Source of the DNA: an uncultured Mucilaginibacter sp.
GTDB taxonomy: Bacteria > Bacteroidota > Bacteroidia > Sphingobacteriales > Sphingobacteriaceae
DNA length: 6,756 nucleotides
Assembly (NCBI GenBank): GCA_903885865.1
Contig: CAISKH010000086.1
Location: 1-6,756 of the forward strand
Direction of reading: 5' to 3'
Within the stretch, counting starts at the first letter, position 1; each line of letters starts with the position of its first letter. Below are positions 1-5,026 of this stretch, one piece after another. The notes beneath the pieces are model-generated. The model was not told the DNA's origin. It saw nothing but the letters and a program-made list of their open reading frames with translations, and did not search any database. Position numbers and translations under genes: made by a program.

Positions 1-3
1 AAT

Positions 4-27
4 TCAATCCCTCAATAATTCAATAAT
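4..27. repeat. short period-8 tandem repeat at the grpE 3' end
   Basis: Three consecutive octamers are visible: TCAATCCC (4-11), TCAATAAT (12-19) and TCAATAAT (20-27). The array ends 3 nt before the grpE stop codon (31-33 on the minus strand). It is cut by the window edge, so any inverted partner would lie outside. It resembles in placement, but not in period, the heptamer arrays at 661-730, 1623-1690 and 4960-5026. It may simply be low-complexity AT-rich sequence. Confidence 0.4.
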
Positions 28-30
28 TGC

Positions 31-588
31 TTACGCTCCTACAATTACTTTTGCAAAGCGTATAACTTTGTCGTTAAGATAGTAACCTTTTTCCATTTCA
101 TCAATAACCTTCCCTTTTAATTCATCGGTAGGGGCCGGGATGTTGGTAATGGCTTCATGCAATTCAGCATCAAAAGGATGGCCTATTGATTCCATGGGTT
201 TCAAACCCTTTTGCGAAAGGATATTATTTAATTTATTTTGTACCAGTACTACGCCTTCTTTAACGGCATTAATGTCAGTAGCATTCTCCATCGACCTGAC
301 AGCGCGTTCAAAATCATCAAGTAACGGCAGTAACGATACAATTACTTCCTTACCTGCGGTTTGCAACAGTTCGGCACGTTCTTTATTGGTACGGCGCCTG
401 AAATTATCAAATTCAGCATAGAGGCGTAAGTATTTATCGTTAGCTATTGATAATTCTTCCTTTAAAAGTAATTCTGTAGCTTTCTCAGCTGCCAATTCGC
501 TTTGATCTGTATCGACGAAACTGGTATCAATACTCTCGTCTAAAACTTCAGGTATTTCTGAATTATGTGTCTTTTTTTTCTTAAGCAT
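31..588 (-). CDS. grpE: GrpE, nucleotide exchange factor of DnaK
   Basis: A 185-residue cytoplasmic co-chaperone that releases ADP from DnaK (Hsp70) and so drives the DnaK-DnaJ-GrpE folding cycle. Residues 1-35 are charged and low in complexity. Residues ~36-75 form the long N-terminal helix that makes the GrpE dimer (NDKYLRLYAEFDNFRRRT at 50-67). The C-terminal beta domain carries the family signature around FDAELHEAI (139-147), followed by the very conserved ELKGKVIDEMEKGYYLNDK and IRFAKVIVG segments. Length is normal for the family. The ATG at 588 is preceded by an A/T-rich leader, as usual in Bacteroidota, rather than a purine Shine-Dalgarno. In related genomes dnaJ often follows; here that position lies outside the window. 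A sigma-54-like element lies about 30 nt upstream. The FtsE gene upstream is separated by a heptamer array, so grpE may be transcribed from its own promoter. Confidence 0.97.
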   Translation of the reverse strand: MLKKKKTHNSEIPEVLDESIDTSFVDTDQSELAAEKATELLLKEELSIANDKYLRLYAEFDNFRRRTNKERAELLQTAGKEVIVSLLPLLDDFERAVRSMENATDINAVKEGVVLVQNKLNNILSQKGLKPMESIGHPFDAELHEAITNIPAPTDELKGKVIDEMEKGYYLNDKVIRFAKVIVGA

Positions 589-618
589 ATGGTTAAAAAT
601 TCATAACTAATAGTGCCA

Positions 619-634
619 ATCAAGTACCTTGCCA
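619..634 (-). promoter_or_regulatory. possible sigma-54-type (-24/-12) promoter of grpE
   Basis: Read on the minus strand, TGGCAAGGTACTTGAT resembles the sigma-54 consensus TGGCACG-N4-TTGCW. The GG dinucleotide is followed by 10 nt and then GA in place of the canonical GC. The implied transcription start, about 12 nt downstream, would leave a ~20 nt leader before the grpE ATG at 588, which is plausible. No TAnnTTTG element (the usual Bacteroidota housekeeping -7 box) is seen in this gap. The -12 mismatch keeps confidence modest. Confidence 0.35.
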
Positions 635-648
635 TTAGTCCGCCGCGC

Positions 649-659
649 GACAGGCTGTC
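649..659. promoter_or_regulatory. perfect 11-nt palindrome upstream of grpE
   Basis: GACAGGCTGTC is a perfect inverted repeat with a single central base, lying about 15 nt upstream of the sigma-54-like element on the minus strand. It is the right size for a dimeric regulator operator, but it also borders heptamer array 1, whose first degenerate unit (654-660) overlaps it. It could therefore be a side effect of that repeat. No regulator is identified. Confidence 0.25.
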
Positions 660-660
660 A

Positions 661-730
661 GTTTGCAGTTTTGAGTTGGCAGTTGGCAATTTAGGTAACA
701 ACTACAAACTGGCAACTGCAAACCGCTAAC
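661..730. repeat. inverted heptamer array 1 (GTTKGCA type)
   Basis: Ten 7-nt units in unbroken phase. Positions 661-695 read GTTTGCA, GTTTTGA, GTTGGCA, GTTGGCA, ATTTAGG. Positions 696-730 read TAACAAC, TACAAAC, TGGCAAC, TGCAAAC, CGCTAAC, which are the same unit in reverse complement. The switch in orientation falls exactly between 695 and 696 with no spacer. The best pairing is 661-670 with 714-723 (10 perfect pairs), with a further AGTTG/CAACT pairing at 681-685 and 699-703. The array ends on the first base of the FtsE stop codon (730-732), so transcripts of that gene would carry it as a 3' stem. It lacks the U-tract of an intrinsic terminator. Confidence 0.75.
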
Positions 731-1410
731 TAAAGGATGGCGTCTTCCAATACCTTGCCATTCTCGCATTTGATGATACGCGATGGAAAGGTGCGGATAA
801 TATGATAATCGTGTGTAGCAACTAACACCGCTGTTCCCGACTGGCTTATTTGTTTTAATAGCAAAACAATTTCTTCGGAAGTATCCGGGTCAAGGTTACC
901 GGTAGGTTCATCTGCTAAAATTATTTCAGGGTTATTTAATAAGGCACGTGCAATTACTACGCGTTGCTGCTCGCCGCCCGAAAGCTCATGCGGCATCTTT
1001 TTTAATTTTGAGCGAAGGCCCACCTTTTCCAATACATCAAGTATACGGTCGGCAATTAACTGGTTGTCTGTCCAGCCGGTGGCGCGCATTACAAATTGCA
1101 GGTTTTGCTCAATAGAACGGTCTGTCAATAACTGGAAATCCTGGAAAACAATACCCAGTTTGCGGCGCAAAAAAGGAATATCTTTATCCGTTATTTTATG
1201 CAGGTCGTACCCGCAGGCGTGGCCATCGCCAACTGTAACAGCCAGGTCGCCATAAATAACCTTAAGCAAACTGCTTTTGCCCGAACCTGTTTGGCCAATA
1301 AGCCATACAAAATCACCTTTGTCAATATGCAGGTTAACGTTCGACAGTACCAGGTGCTTTTGTTGAAAAATATCAACATTATTTAGCTTAATAATGGAGT
1401 TTCCTATCAT
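730..1410 (-). CDS. ftsE: FtsE-type ABC transporter ATP-binding protein
   Basis: A 226-residue single ABC ATPase domain, the usual length for FtsE. FtsE pairs with the membrane protein FtsX at the cytoplasmic face to regulate septal peptidoglycan hydrolases during division. All nucleotide-binding elements are intact: Walker A GQTGSGKSS (39-47), Q-loop VFQDFQLL (Q90), signature LSGGEQQR (143-150), Walker B IILADEPTGNLD with catalytic E168, and switch histidine ATHD (H200). The short N-terminus (IKLNNVDIFQQKHLVLSNVNL) and the VFQDFQLL and LADEPTGNLDP motifs fit FtsE/LolD-like importer-fold MacB-class ATPases. No ftsX is adjacent; in Bacteroidota ftsE and ftsX are often unlinked. A LolD or other MacB-family ATPase is the main alternative. 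The start lies 4 nt after the stop of the 67-residue gene, implying co-transcription. Confidence 0.85.
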   Translation of the reverse strand: MIGNSIIKLNNVDIFQQKHLVLSNVNLHIDKGDFVWLIGQTGSGKSSLLKVIYGDLAVTVGDGHACGYDLHKITDKDIPFLRRKLGIVFQDFQLLTDRSIEQNLQFVMRATGWTDNQLIADRILDVLEKVGLRSKLKKMPHELSGGEQQRVVIARALLNNPEIILADEPTGNLDPDTSEEIVLLLKQISQSGTAVLVATHDYHIIRTFPSRIIKCENGKVLEDAIL

Positions 1411-1414
1411 TGTT

Positions 1415-1618
1415 TTAGAGTTCTAATTTTAAGATCTGTCCAAACGGCAGCTCTTTAATAATGTTCATTATATATTCGGTTTTATGGCTCAACCCCACTT
1501 TATCCAATGATTTCTCCGGTCTGTCAACCCTGAAATAAGCCAGCAATGTAAACTGGTCATCCCTTAGCTGTACATAATCGGGTATTTTGGCAACGCCTTT
1601 AACTTTTATAATATACAT
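1415..1618 (-). CDS. 67-residue protein of unknown function
   Basis: A small, soluble, mixed-charge protein with no signal peptide or membrane segment. The middle reads as alternating beta-type sequence (DDQFTLLAYFRV, 20-31). It is followed by a helix-like stretch ending KTEYIMNIIKELPFG (46-60) and a hydrophobic C-terminus (QILKLEL). I do not recognise the family and assign no function. It is probably real: it starts with ATG at 1618 next to heptamer array 2, it ends 4 nt before the FtsE-type ATPase in the same direction, and the composition is protein-like with no competing frame. The tight spacing suggests translational coupling and possibly a role linked to FtsE, which is inference only. 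Confidence 0.7.
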   Translation of the reverse strand: MYIIKVKGVAKIPDYVQLRDDQFTLLAYFRVDRPEKSLDKVGLSHKTEYIMNIIKELPFGQILKLEL

Positions 1619-1622
1619 GCTG

Positions 1623-1690
1623 GTTCATAGCTTATTGTTCATGGTTCATGGTAGCAAATCACTATGAACTATCATCCATGAACTATGAAC
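1623..1690. repeat. inverted heptamer array 2 (GTTCATR type)
   Basis: Forward units GTTCATA (1623-1629), GCTTATT (1630-1636), GTTCATG (1637-1643), GTTCATG (1644-1650) and a decayed GTAGCAA (1651-1657). Reverse units TATGAAC (1663-1669), TATCATC (1670-1676), CATGAAC (1677-1683) and TATGAAC (1684-1690). Pairings seen: 1623-1630 with 1683-1690 (8 bp), 1638-1644 with 1676-1682 (7 bp) and 1644-1649 with 1664-1669 (6 bp). The array fills the gap between the acyl-CoA reductase stop (1683-1685) and the 67-residue gene start (1618). It runs into the reductase coding sequence, so the repeat supplies that gene's stop codon. It shares a 17-mer with array 3. Confidence 0.75.
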
Positions 1691-2726
1691 TACCAAAGGT
1701 ATAAAGATTTGCCAAGAAATCCATCGTATCAATACCATCGGCATAGTCGGCTAACCCGGGTTGCTGGCTTTGGCCAAAATTAACCACCTGGTTTTTTACC
1801 TGCAATGGGGCGGTGCTAACTATACATTGTATTTTATCGCTCTCATTTTCAAGTAATCGTTCCACGGCTTGCAAATCCTCATAATAATTATAATACAATA
1901 CGGCCAGCGGCGATACCAAGCGTTCATCCTCTTTAAGCAGTAAAAAGCCATTATCTAAATGCTTATCACCGTTTACTAAATAAATTGATTTATTATAATC
2001 GTAATTGTTATTGTATTTATGATGGTTAATAATTGGCTGGTAAGGCTCTATCGCCTCAAAAAAATTTGCGAGATCGTAGTTATTGGGGATCAATAATTTA
2101 GATACGTTGCGGCAGCCCAAGCCATAATAATCAAAAATATCATGCCCCAGGTTATATAATTGTTGTTCTGTCTCATTCCCCGTTAACACCGCCAGACTAT
2201 TGCGGTTTTTGCGGATAATATGGGGCACTTTGCCAAAATAATATTCAAAATACCGCGACGAGTTATTGCTGCCGGTAGCTATCACCGCGTCGAAATTTTC
2301 CAGCCTTTCTACAAAACTAAACTGATCTTTGAAACGGCTATCAATAGCCACCAATTTTTCTAAAACATATTTTATAAGCCGCGCATCCTGTACCGATGCT
2401 TTAATTAAGGCATGATTGCCGGTAGCCAATACACACAATACATCATGAAAGCCAACCAGTGGAATATTTCCTGCGAGTATAAGCCCTATTTTTTTCGCCG
2501 AGGCGCTTTTTGCAAGATCATATTTATTGAGCCAGGAAGACAGGTCCTTCGCATTAAGCATTAGGCCGTCGGCTTTTACCGCTTTTTCAACATTTTCGGA
2601 CGTAAACCATGCATTGTGCTGTTGCTCATTGTTTATAATTTTTCCTAATTCATCGTCAGGAGTCGACAGCTGTTTTCCCAGTTCAGAAAATGTATTTATC
2701 AGTTCTTTTGTAGTAAATTTTGACAT
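1683..2726 (-). CDS. LuxC-family acyl-CoA reductase
   Basis: A 347-residue cytoplasmic protein resembling the LuxC/acyl-CoA reductase branch of the aldehyde dehydrogenase superfamily, which reduces a fatty acyl-CoA (or acyl thioester) to aldehyde with NADPH through a cysteine thioester. Supporting segments: a cofactor-binding-like stretch IGLILAGNIPLVGFHDVLCVLATGNHALIKAS (80-111, key residues G86, N87, P89, G92), AVIATGSNNSSRYFEYYFG (147-165), and the likely nucleophile C205 in YYGLGCRNVSK. It is shorter than Vibrio LuxC (roughly 480 residues), as expected for the compact Bacteroidota form. The physiological substrate cannot be read from sequence. It is divergent from a ferredoxin gene. The last codons (Gly-Ser-Ser) and the TAG stop lie in or beside heptamer array 2. 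The ATG at 2726 fits the family start. Confidence 0.85.
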   Translation of the reverse strand: MSKFTTKELINTFSELGKQLSTPDDELGKIINNEQQHNAWFTSENVEKAVKADGLMLNAKDLSSWLNKYDLAKSASAKKIGLILAGNIPLVGFHDVLCVLATGNHALIKASVQDARLIKYVLEKLVAIDSRFKDQFSFVERLENFDAVIATGSNNSSRYFEYYFGKVPHIIRKNRNSLAVLTGNETEQQLYNLGHDIFDYYGLGCRNVSKLLIPNNYDLANFFEAIEPYQPIINHHKYNNNYDYNKSIYLVNGDKHLDNGFLLLKEDERLVSPLAVLYYNYYEDLQAVERLLENESDKIQCIVSTAPLQVKNQVVNFGQSQQPGLADYADGIDTMDFLANLYTFGSS

Positions 2727-2766
2727 AGATATGGTAAGTATTCAAACTCGTAAATTCTTTTTTTGT

Positions 2767-2774
2767 TATATTTG
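2767..2774 (+). promoter_or_regulatory. -7 element of the ferredoxin promoter
   Basis: TATATTTG matches the Bacteroidota -7 consensus TAnnTTTG exactly and is followed by GCACGC. A start about 7 nt downstream would leave a leader of ~45 nt before the ferredoxin ATG at 2827. No good -33 TTTG is seen at the expected ~19 nt upstream, so the call rests on one box and its position. Confidence 0.5.
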
Positions 2775-2791
2775 CACGCTTTGTTAATTGG

Positions 2792-2799
2792 CAAAGGTA
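2792..2799 (-). promoter_or_regulatory. -7 element of the acyl-CoA reductase promoter
   Basis: On the minus strand TACCTTTG matches TAnnTTTG exactly, followed by GCC. A start near 2785 would give a ~58 nt leader before the ATG at 2726. The expected -33 box is not evident. This element and the plus-strand box at 2767-2774 face each other across ~17 nt, so polymerase on one would probably block the other. Confidence 0.45.
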
Positions 2800-2826
2800 A
2801 TTGAGAATACAAGATTATTTAAAAAT

Positions 2827-3180
2827 ATGGCGATTATAATCACCGATGAATGCATAAACTGCGGAGCCTGCGAACCTGAGTGCCCAAATAATGCTATTTA
2901 TGATGCAGGCGCTGCCTGGCGTTTTTCTGATGGTACAGGCTTAAAAGGTGTGATAGATTTTGGCGACGGAGTTACGCTAAATGCTGAAGAAACACAGGTA
3001 GCTTTGTCAGATGATATTTATTATATAGTACCAGATAAATGTACAGAATGTGTTGGTTTTCATGATGAACCGCAATGTGCCGCAGTTTGCCCGGTTGATT
3101 GTTGTGTGGATGATGAGAACGTTCGCGAAACCCGCGAAGAACTGATGGCGAAGAAGGAATGGTTACACATGAACGAATAA
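2827..3180 (+). CDS. 2[4Fe-4S] ferredoxin, Allochromatium type
   Basis: A 117-residue cytoplasmic electron carrier. The first cluster motif CINCGACEPECP supplies C9, C12, C15 and C19. The second is the expanded form C72-x2-C75-x8-C84-x3-C88-P, which is the hallmark of Alvin-type ferredoxins (one 8-residue insertion between the second and third cysteines). Extra cysteines C92-C93 follow. Unlike classical ~80-residue members, it has a ~50-residue, acidic insertion between the clusters (about 21-70, WRFSDGTGLKGVIDFGDG) and a charged C-terminal tail. I chose ATG 2827 (MAIIITDEC), which sits directly before the first cluster as in the family. The upstream in-frame TTG at 2788 would add 13 uncharacteristic residues. 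It is divergent from the acyl-CoA reductase, so it may supply reducing power to related redox steps, though this is inference. A strong terminator follows. Confidence 0.93.
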   Translation: MAIIITDECINCGACEPECPNNAIYDAGAAWRFSDGTGLKGVIDFGDGVTLNAEETQVALSDDIYYIVPDKCTECVGFHDEPQCAAVCPVDCCVDDENVRETREELMAKKEWLHMNE

Positions 3181-3198
3181 TATCTAATGAGGAGATTT

Positions 3199-3233
3199 AA
3201 AAAAAGGAATACACTTAGTGTATTCCTTTTTTT
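3199..3233 (+). terminator. Rho-independent terminator after the ferredoxin gene
   Basis: A perfect 16-bp inverted repeat, with left arm 3199-3214 (A7 then GGAATACAC), loop TTA, and right arm 3218-3233 (GTGTATTCC then T7). The GC-containing stem followed by seven T is a standard intrinsic terminator starting 18 nt after the ferredoxin stop. The A7 on the other side makes it symmetric, but no minus-strand gene enters from the right here. Confidence 0.93.
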
Positions 3234-3287
3234 ATGGATGAAACATTTAAAAAATTTGTAACGTAAAAGCAGGCTGATATTTTTAAA

Positions 3288-4049
3288 ATGGAATACGGAA
3301 TTTGCAATTTAGCTGTTATACCAATGCGCGCCGAACCAAACGAGCGCAGTGAGCAGGTGTCACAGGTTTTATTTGGCGAAACATTTAGTATTTTAGAATG
3401 GAAAGAAGGGTGGGCACAAATTATTACCACCAATGATAGTTATAAAGGCTGGATAAGCCGGCTGCAATTTGCTATGCTGGGCCATATGGGCTTTAAAGAG
3501 TTACAGGATAAACCGCCCAGGTTAACTTATCGTGCGGTAACGCAGGCTTGGAAAATAAAGGATAATAGTATTTTGTATTTGCCTGCGGGAAGCTCACTTT
3601 CTTTTTTAAGCGGTACAACCTGTTATTTTGAAAGAGAAAAGTTTGAAATATTGGGCCAGATGGGAGAAAGTGAAAGTATTGACCTGGTTGCCAAAAATTT
3701 TTTAAATGCGCCATATTTATGGGGAGGGCGAACGCATTTTGGGATAGATTGCTCGGGCTTTACCCAGGCTGTATTTAAGTTAAAAGGCGTACAGTTAAAA
3801 CGCGATGCCTGCTTACAAGCCGAACAGGGCGCAAAGGTAAATTCTTTGTCAGAGGCGTATGCGGCCGATCTGGCTTTTTTTGCTAATACCGAGGGTAGGG
3901 TAACTCATGTAGGTATGCTGCTTAACCGCGAACATATTATTCATGCGTCAGGAAAAGTTAAGATCGATACGATAGATGAGAAGGGTATATATTCGGAAGA
4001 ATTACAGCGCTATACTCACACCCTTCACAGCATCCGGCGCATAATTTAA
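3288..4049 (+). CDS. NlpC/P60 peptidase with N-terminal SH3b domain (YkfC-like)
   Basis: A 253-residue cysteine peptidase, probably a gamma-D-glutamyl-L-diamino acid (dipeptidyl) endopeptidase acting on murein peptides. The N-terminal ~60 residues form a bacterial SH3 domain (CNLAVIPMRAEPNERSEQV, then GETFSILEWKEGWAQI and YKGWI). A second SH3-like linker region covers ~75-125. The C-terminal NlpC/P60 domain starts near 130, with YLWGGRT (143-149), catalytic C155 in IDCSGF, H207 in THVGM, and a third polar residue H219 in IIHASG. KRDACLQAEQG (171-181) matches the RDA-x2-Q region of YkfC-type enzymes. No signal peptide or lipobox is visible, so a cytoplasmic role in recycling imported murein peptides is more likely than wall cleavage. 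The ATG at 3288 has an A/T-rich upstream. The stop overlaps that of the convergent WD40 gene. Confidence 0.9.
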   Translation: MEYGICNLAVIPMRAEPNERSEQVSQVLFGETFSILEWKEGWAQIITTNDSYKGWISRLQFAMLGHMGFKELQDKPPRLTYRAVTQAWKIKDNSILYLPAGSSLSFLSGTTCYFEREKFEILGQMGESESIDLVAKNFLNAPYLWGGRTHFGIDCSGFTQAVFKLKGVQLKRDACLQAEQGAKVNSLSEAYAADLAFFANTEGRVTHVGMLLNREHIIHASGKVKIDTIDEKGIYSEELQRYTHTLHSIRRII

Positions 4050-4954
4050 CCAAACTGTATATCCCATAAAATTATTTTTTTATCGTCACTTGTTGAGATC
4101 AGTTGGTTACCGTTCCATGCCAGCTTATTAACTGATAAACGATGCGTCTCGAATCCTTTTTCGCGACTGATTACTTTGTATAACTTAAAATCGTCCGACC
4201 CCCAAAGCTTTATACTTTTGTCCATACTAGCCGTAGCAAAATAGGGTTGGGAAGGATGGAAGGCGATATGATTAACGGCGAATAAATGGGCCGGAATGTT
4301 TTCTATTAATTCGAAAGAACGGGTATCCCAAATTTTAACCTGGGCATCGCGTGAGCCTGATACCAGGTAATTGCCGGCTGGAGCATATTGCACTGCAAAG
4401 ACAGCCAAGGAGTGCCCTCTTAAAACCTTTACCAGGGTGTAATCTTCCAGGTCATATATTCTTATTTCATTGTCGCGGCAGCCAAATGCAACTTTTTTTT
4501 CATCAGGCGAAACGCTTATGCTGCGAACGGTATCGGTTGAAACTTTCACGGTATGCAGCAATTGCAGCGTATCCAGGCTCCATACAGTTACAGTGCCGTC
4601 TTCGGATGCAACCAACAGTTCCTTTTTGCTGTTAACCGACTTAATATCGAATATGGGTTTATGATGATGTTTTAGCGCCGGGAGAAGCTTCTGGTTTAAA
4701 AAATCAAATACCAGCACATCGCCATTGCGCAGGCCGGTTATCATTAAAGGATAACCAACCGGACAATGAATTGCATAAATTGAAGCTGCAACGGGGAACA
4801 TCACCTTGATGAACGAGTTTGTTTTTAAACTCCATTCAACAACGCCTTTATCATTACCCCCGGTAAATAATATACCCGGCTTTTGCGATAAAGTAAGCGC
4901 AAATATTGGGTTACTGTGCCCGGTGAGTTCTGCTGTTTTTTGTACGGTGATCAT
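4046..4954 (-). CDS. WD40 repeat protein, seven-bladed beta-propeller
   Basis: A 302-residue protein made almost entirely of WD40 repeats. Seven blades can be counted by their terminal motifs: VVEWSL (38-43), VLVFDF (80-85), VTVWSL (122-127), IRIYDL (164-169), VKIWDT (206-211), IKLWGS (248-253) and IILWDI (294-299). The ~42-residue spacing is very regular through blade 6. Upstream GH-type dipeptides appear in blades 1 and 5 (TGHSNP, RGHSLA), with HH or AH variants elsewhere. No signal peptide or catalytic domain is fused to it, so it is probably a cytoplasmic scaffold. The partner is unknown. It follows hisIE in the same direction across heptamer array 3, which reaches within 6 nt of its ATG (4954). 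It may be a distal member of the histidine transcript, without any evident histidine role. Confidence 0.92.
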   Translation of the reverse strand: MITVQKTAELTGHSNPIFALTLSQKPGILFTGGNDKGVVEWSLKTNSFIKVMFPVAASIYAIHCPVGYPLMITGLRNGDVLVFDFLNQKLLPALKHHHKPIFDIKSVNSKKELLVASEDGTVTVWSLDTLQLLHTVKVSTDTVRSISVSPDEKKVAFGCRDNEIRIYDLEDYTLVKVLRGHSLAVFAVQYAPAGNYLVSGSRDAQVKIWDTRSFELIENIPAHLFAVNHIAFHPSQPYFATASMDKSIKLWGSDDFKLYKVISREKGFETHRLSVNKLAWNGNQLISTSDDKKIILWDIQFG

Positions 4955-4959
4955 TTGAA

Positions 4960-5026
4960 GTTTATGGTTAATAGTTCATAGTTCATGGTAAAAAGGGCAA
5001 TGAACTATGAACCATAAACTATACGC
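4960..5026. repeat. inverted heptamer array 3 (GTTCATR type)
   Basis: Forward units GTTTATG (4960-4966), GTTAATA (4967-4973), GTTCATA (4974-4980), GTTCATG (4981-4987) and decayed GTAAAAA (4988-4994). Reverse units AATGAAC (4999-5005), TATGAAC (5006-5012), CATAAAC (5013-5019) and TATACGC (5020-5026). The arms 4959-4979 and 5000-5020 pair over 21 positions with one mismatch, leaving a 20-nt loop. This is the strongest hairpin of the three arrays. It occupies nearly the whole gap between the hisIE stop (5026-5028) and the WD40 start (4954), overlapping the stop by one base and ending 5 nt before the start codon, where ribosome binding would occur. Confidence 0.8.

Noticed and set aside
140..421. 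A 93-codon plus-strand open frame opposite grpE
   Set aside because: Its residues are low-quality (Ser/Arg rich, no domain) and it lies wholly antisense to a well-supported grpE.
661..730. Heptamer arrays as CRISPR or as intrinsic terminators
   Set aside because: The units are 7 nt with no spacers and invert midway, so they are not CRISPR; there is no T-tract after the stems as in the true terminator at 3199-3233.
2527..2787. An 86-codon plus-strand open frame antisense to the acyl-CoA reductase start
   Set aside because: It overlaps a conserved coding region and ends in low-complexity Phe/Cys sequence across the promoter region; no family resemblance.
2788..2826. TTG start of the ferredoxin 13 codons upstream
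   Set aside because: The extra residues lie in the promoter/leader region and the ATG at 2827 directly precedes the first cluster, as in the family.
3255..3285. TTTG-N19-TATTTTTA as a promoter for the NlpC/P60 gene
   Set aside because: The spacing is exact, but the last consensus G is A and the implied start would fall at or after the ATG at 3288, so it is not convincing.
3215..3433. A 72-codon minus-strand open frame across the ferredoxin terminator and peptidase start
   Set aside because: It overlaps a perfect terminator hairpin and the conserved SH3b coding region; composition is not protein-like.
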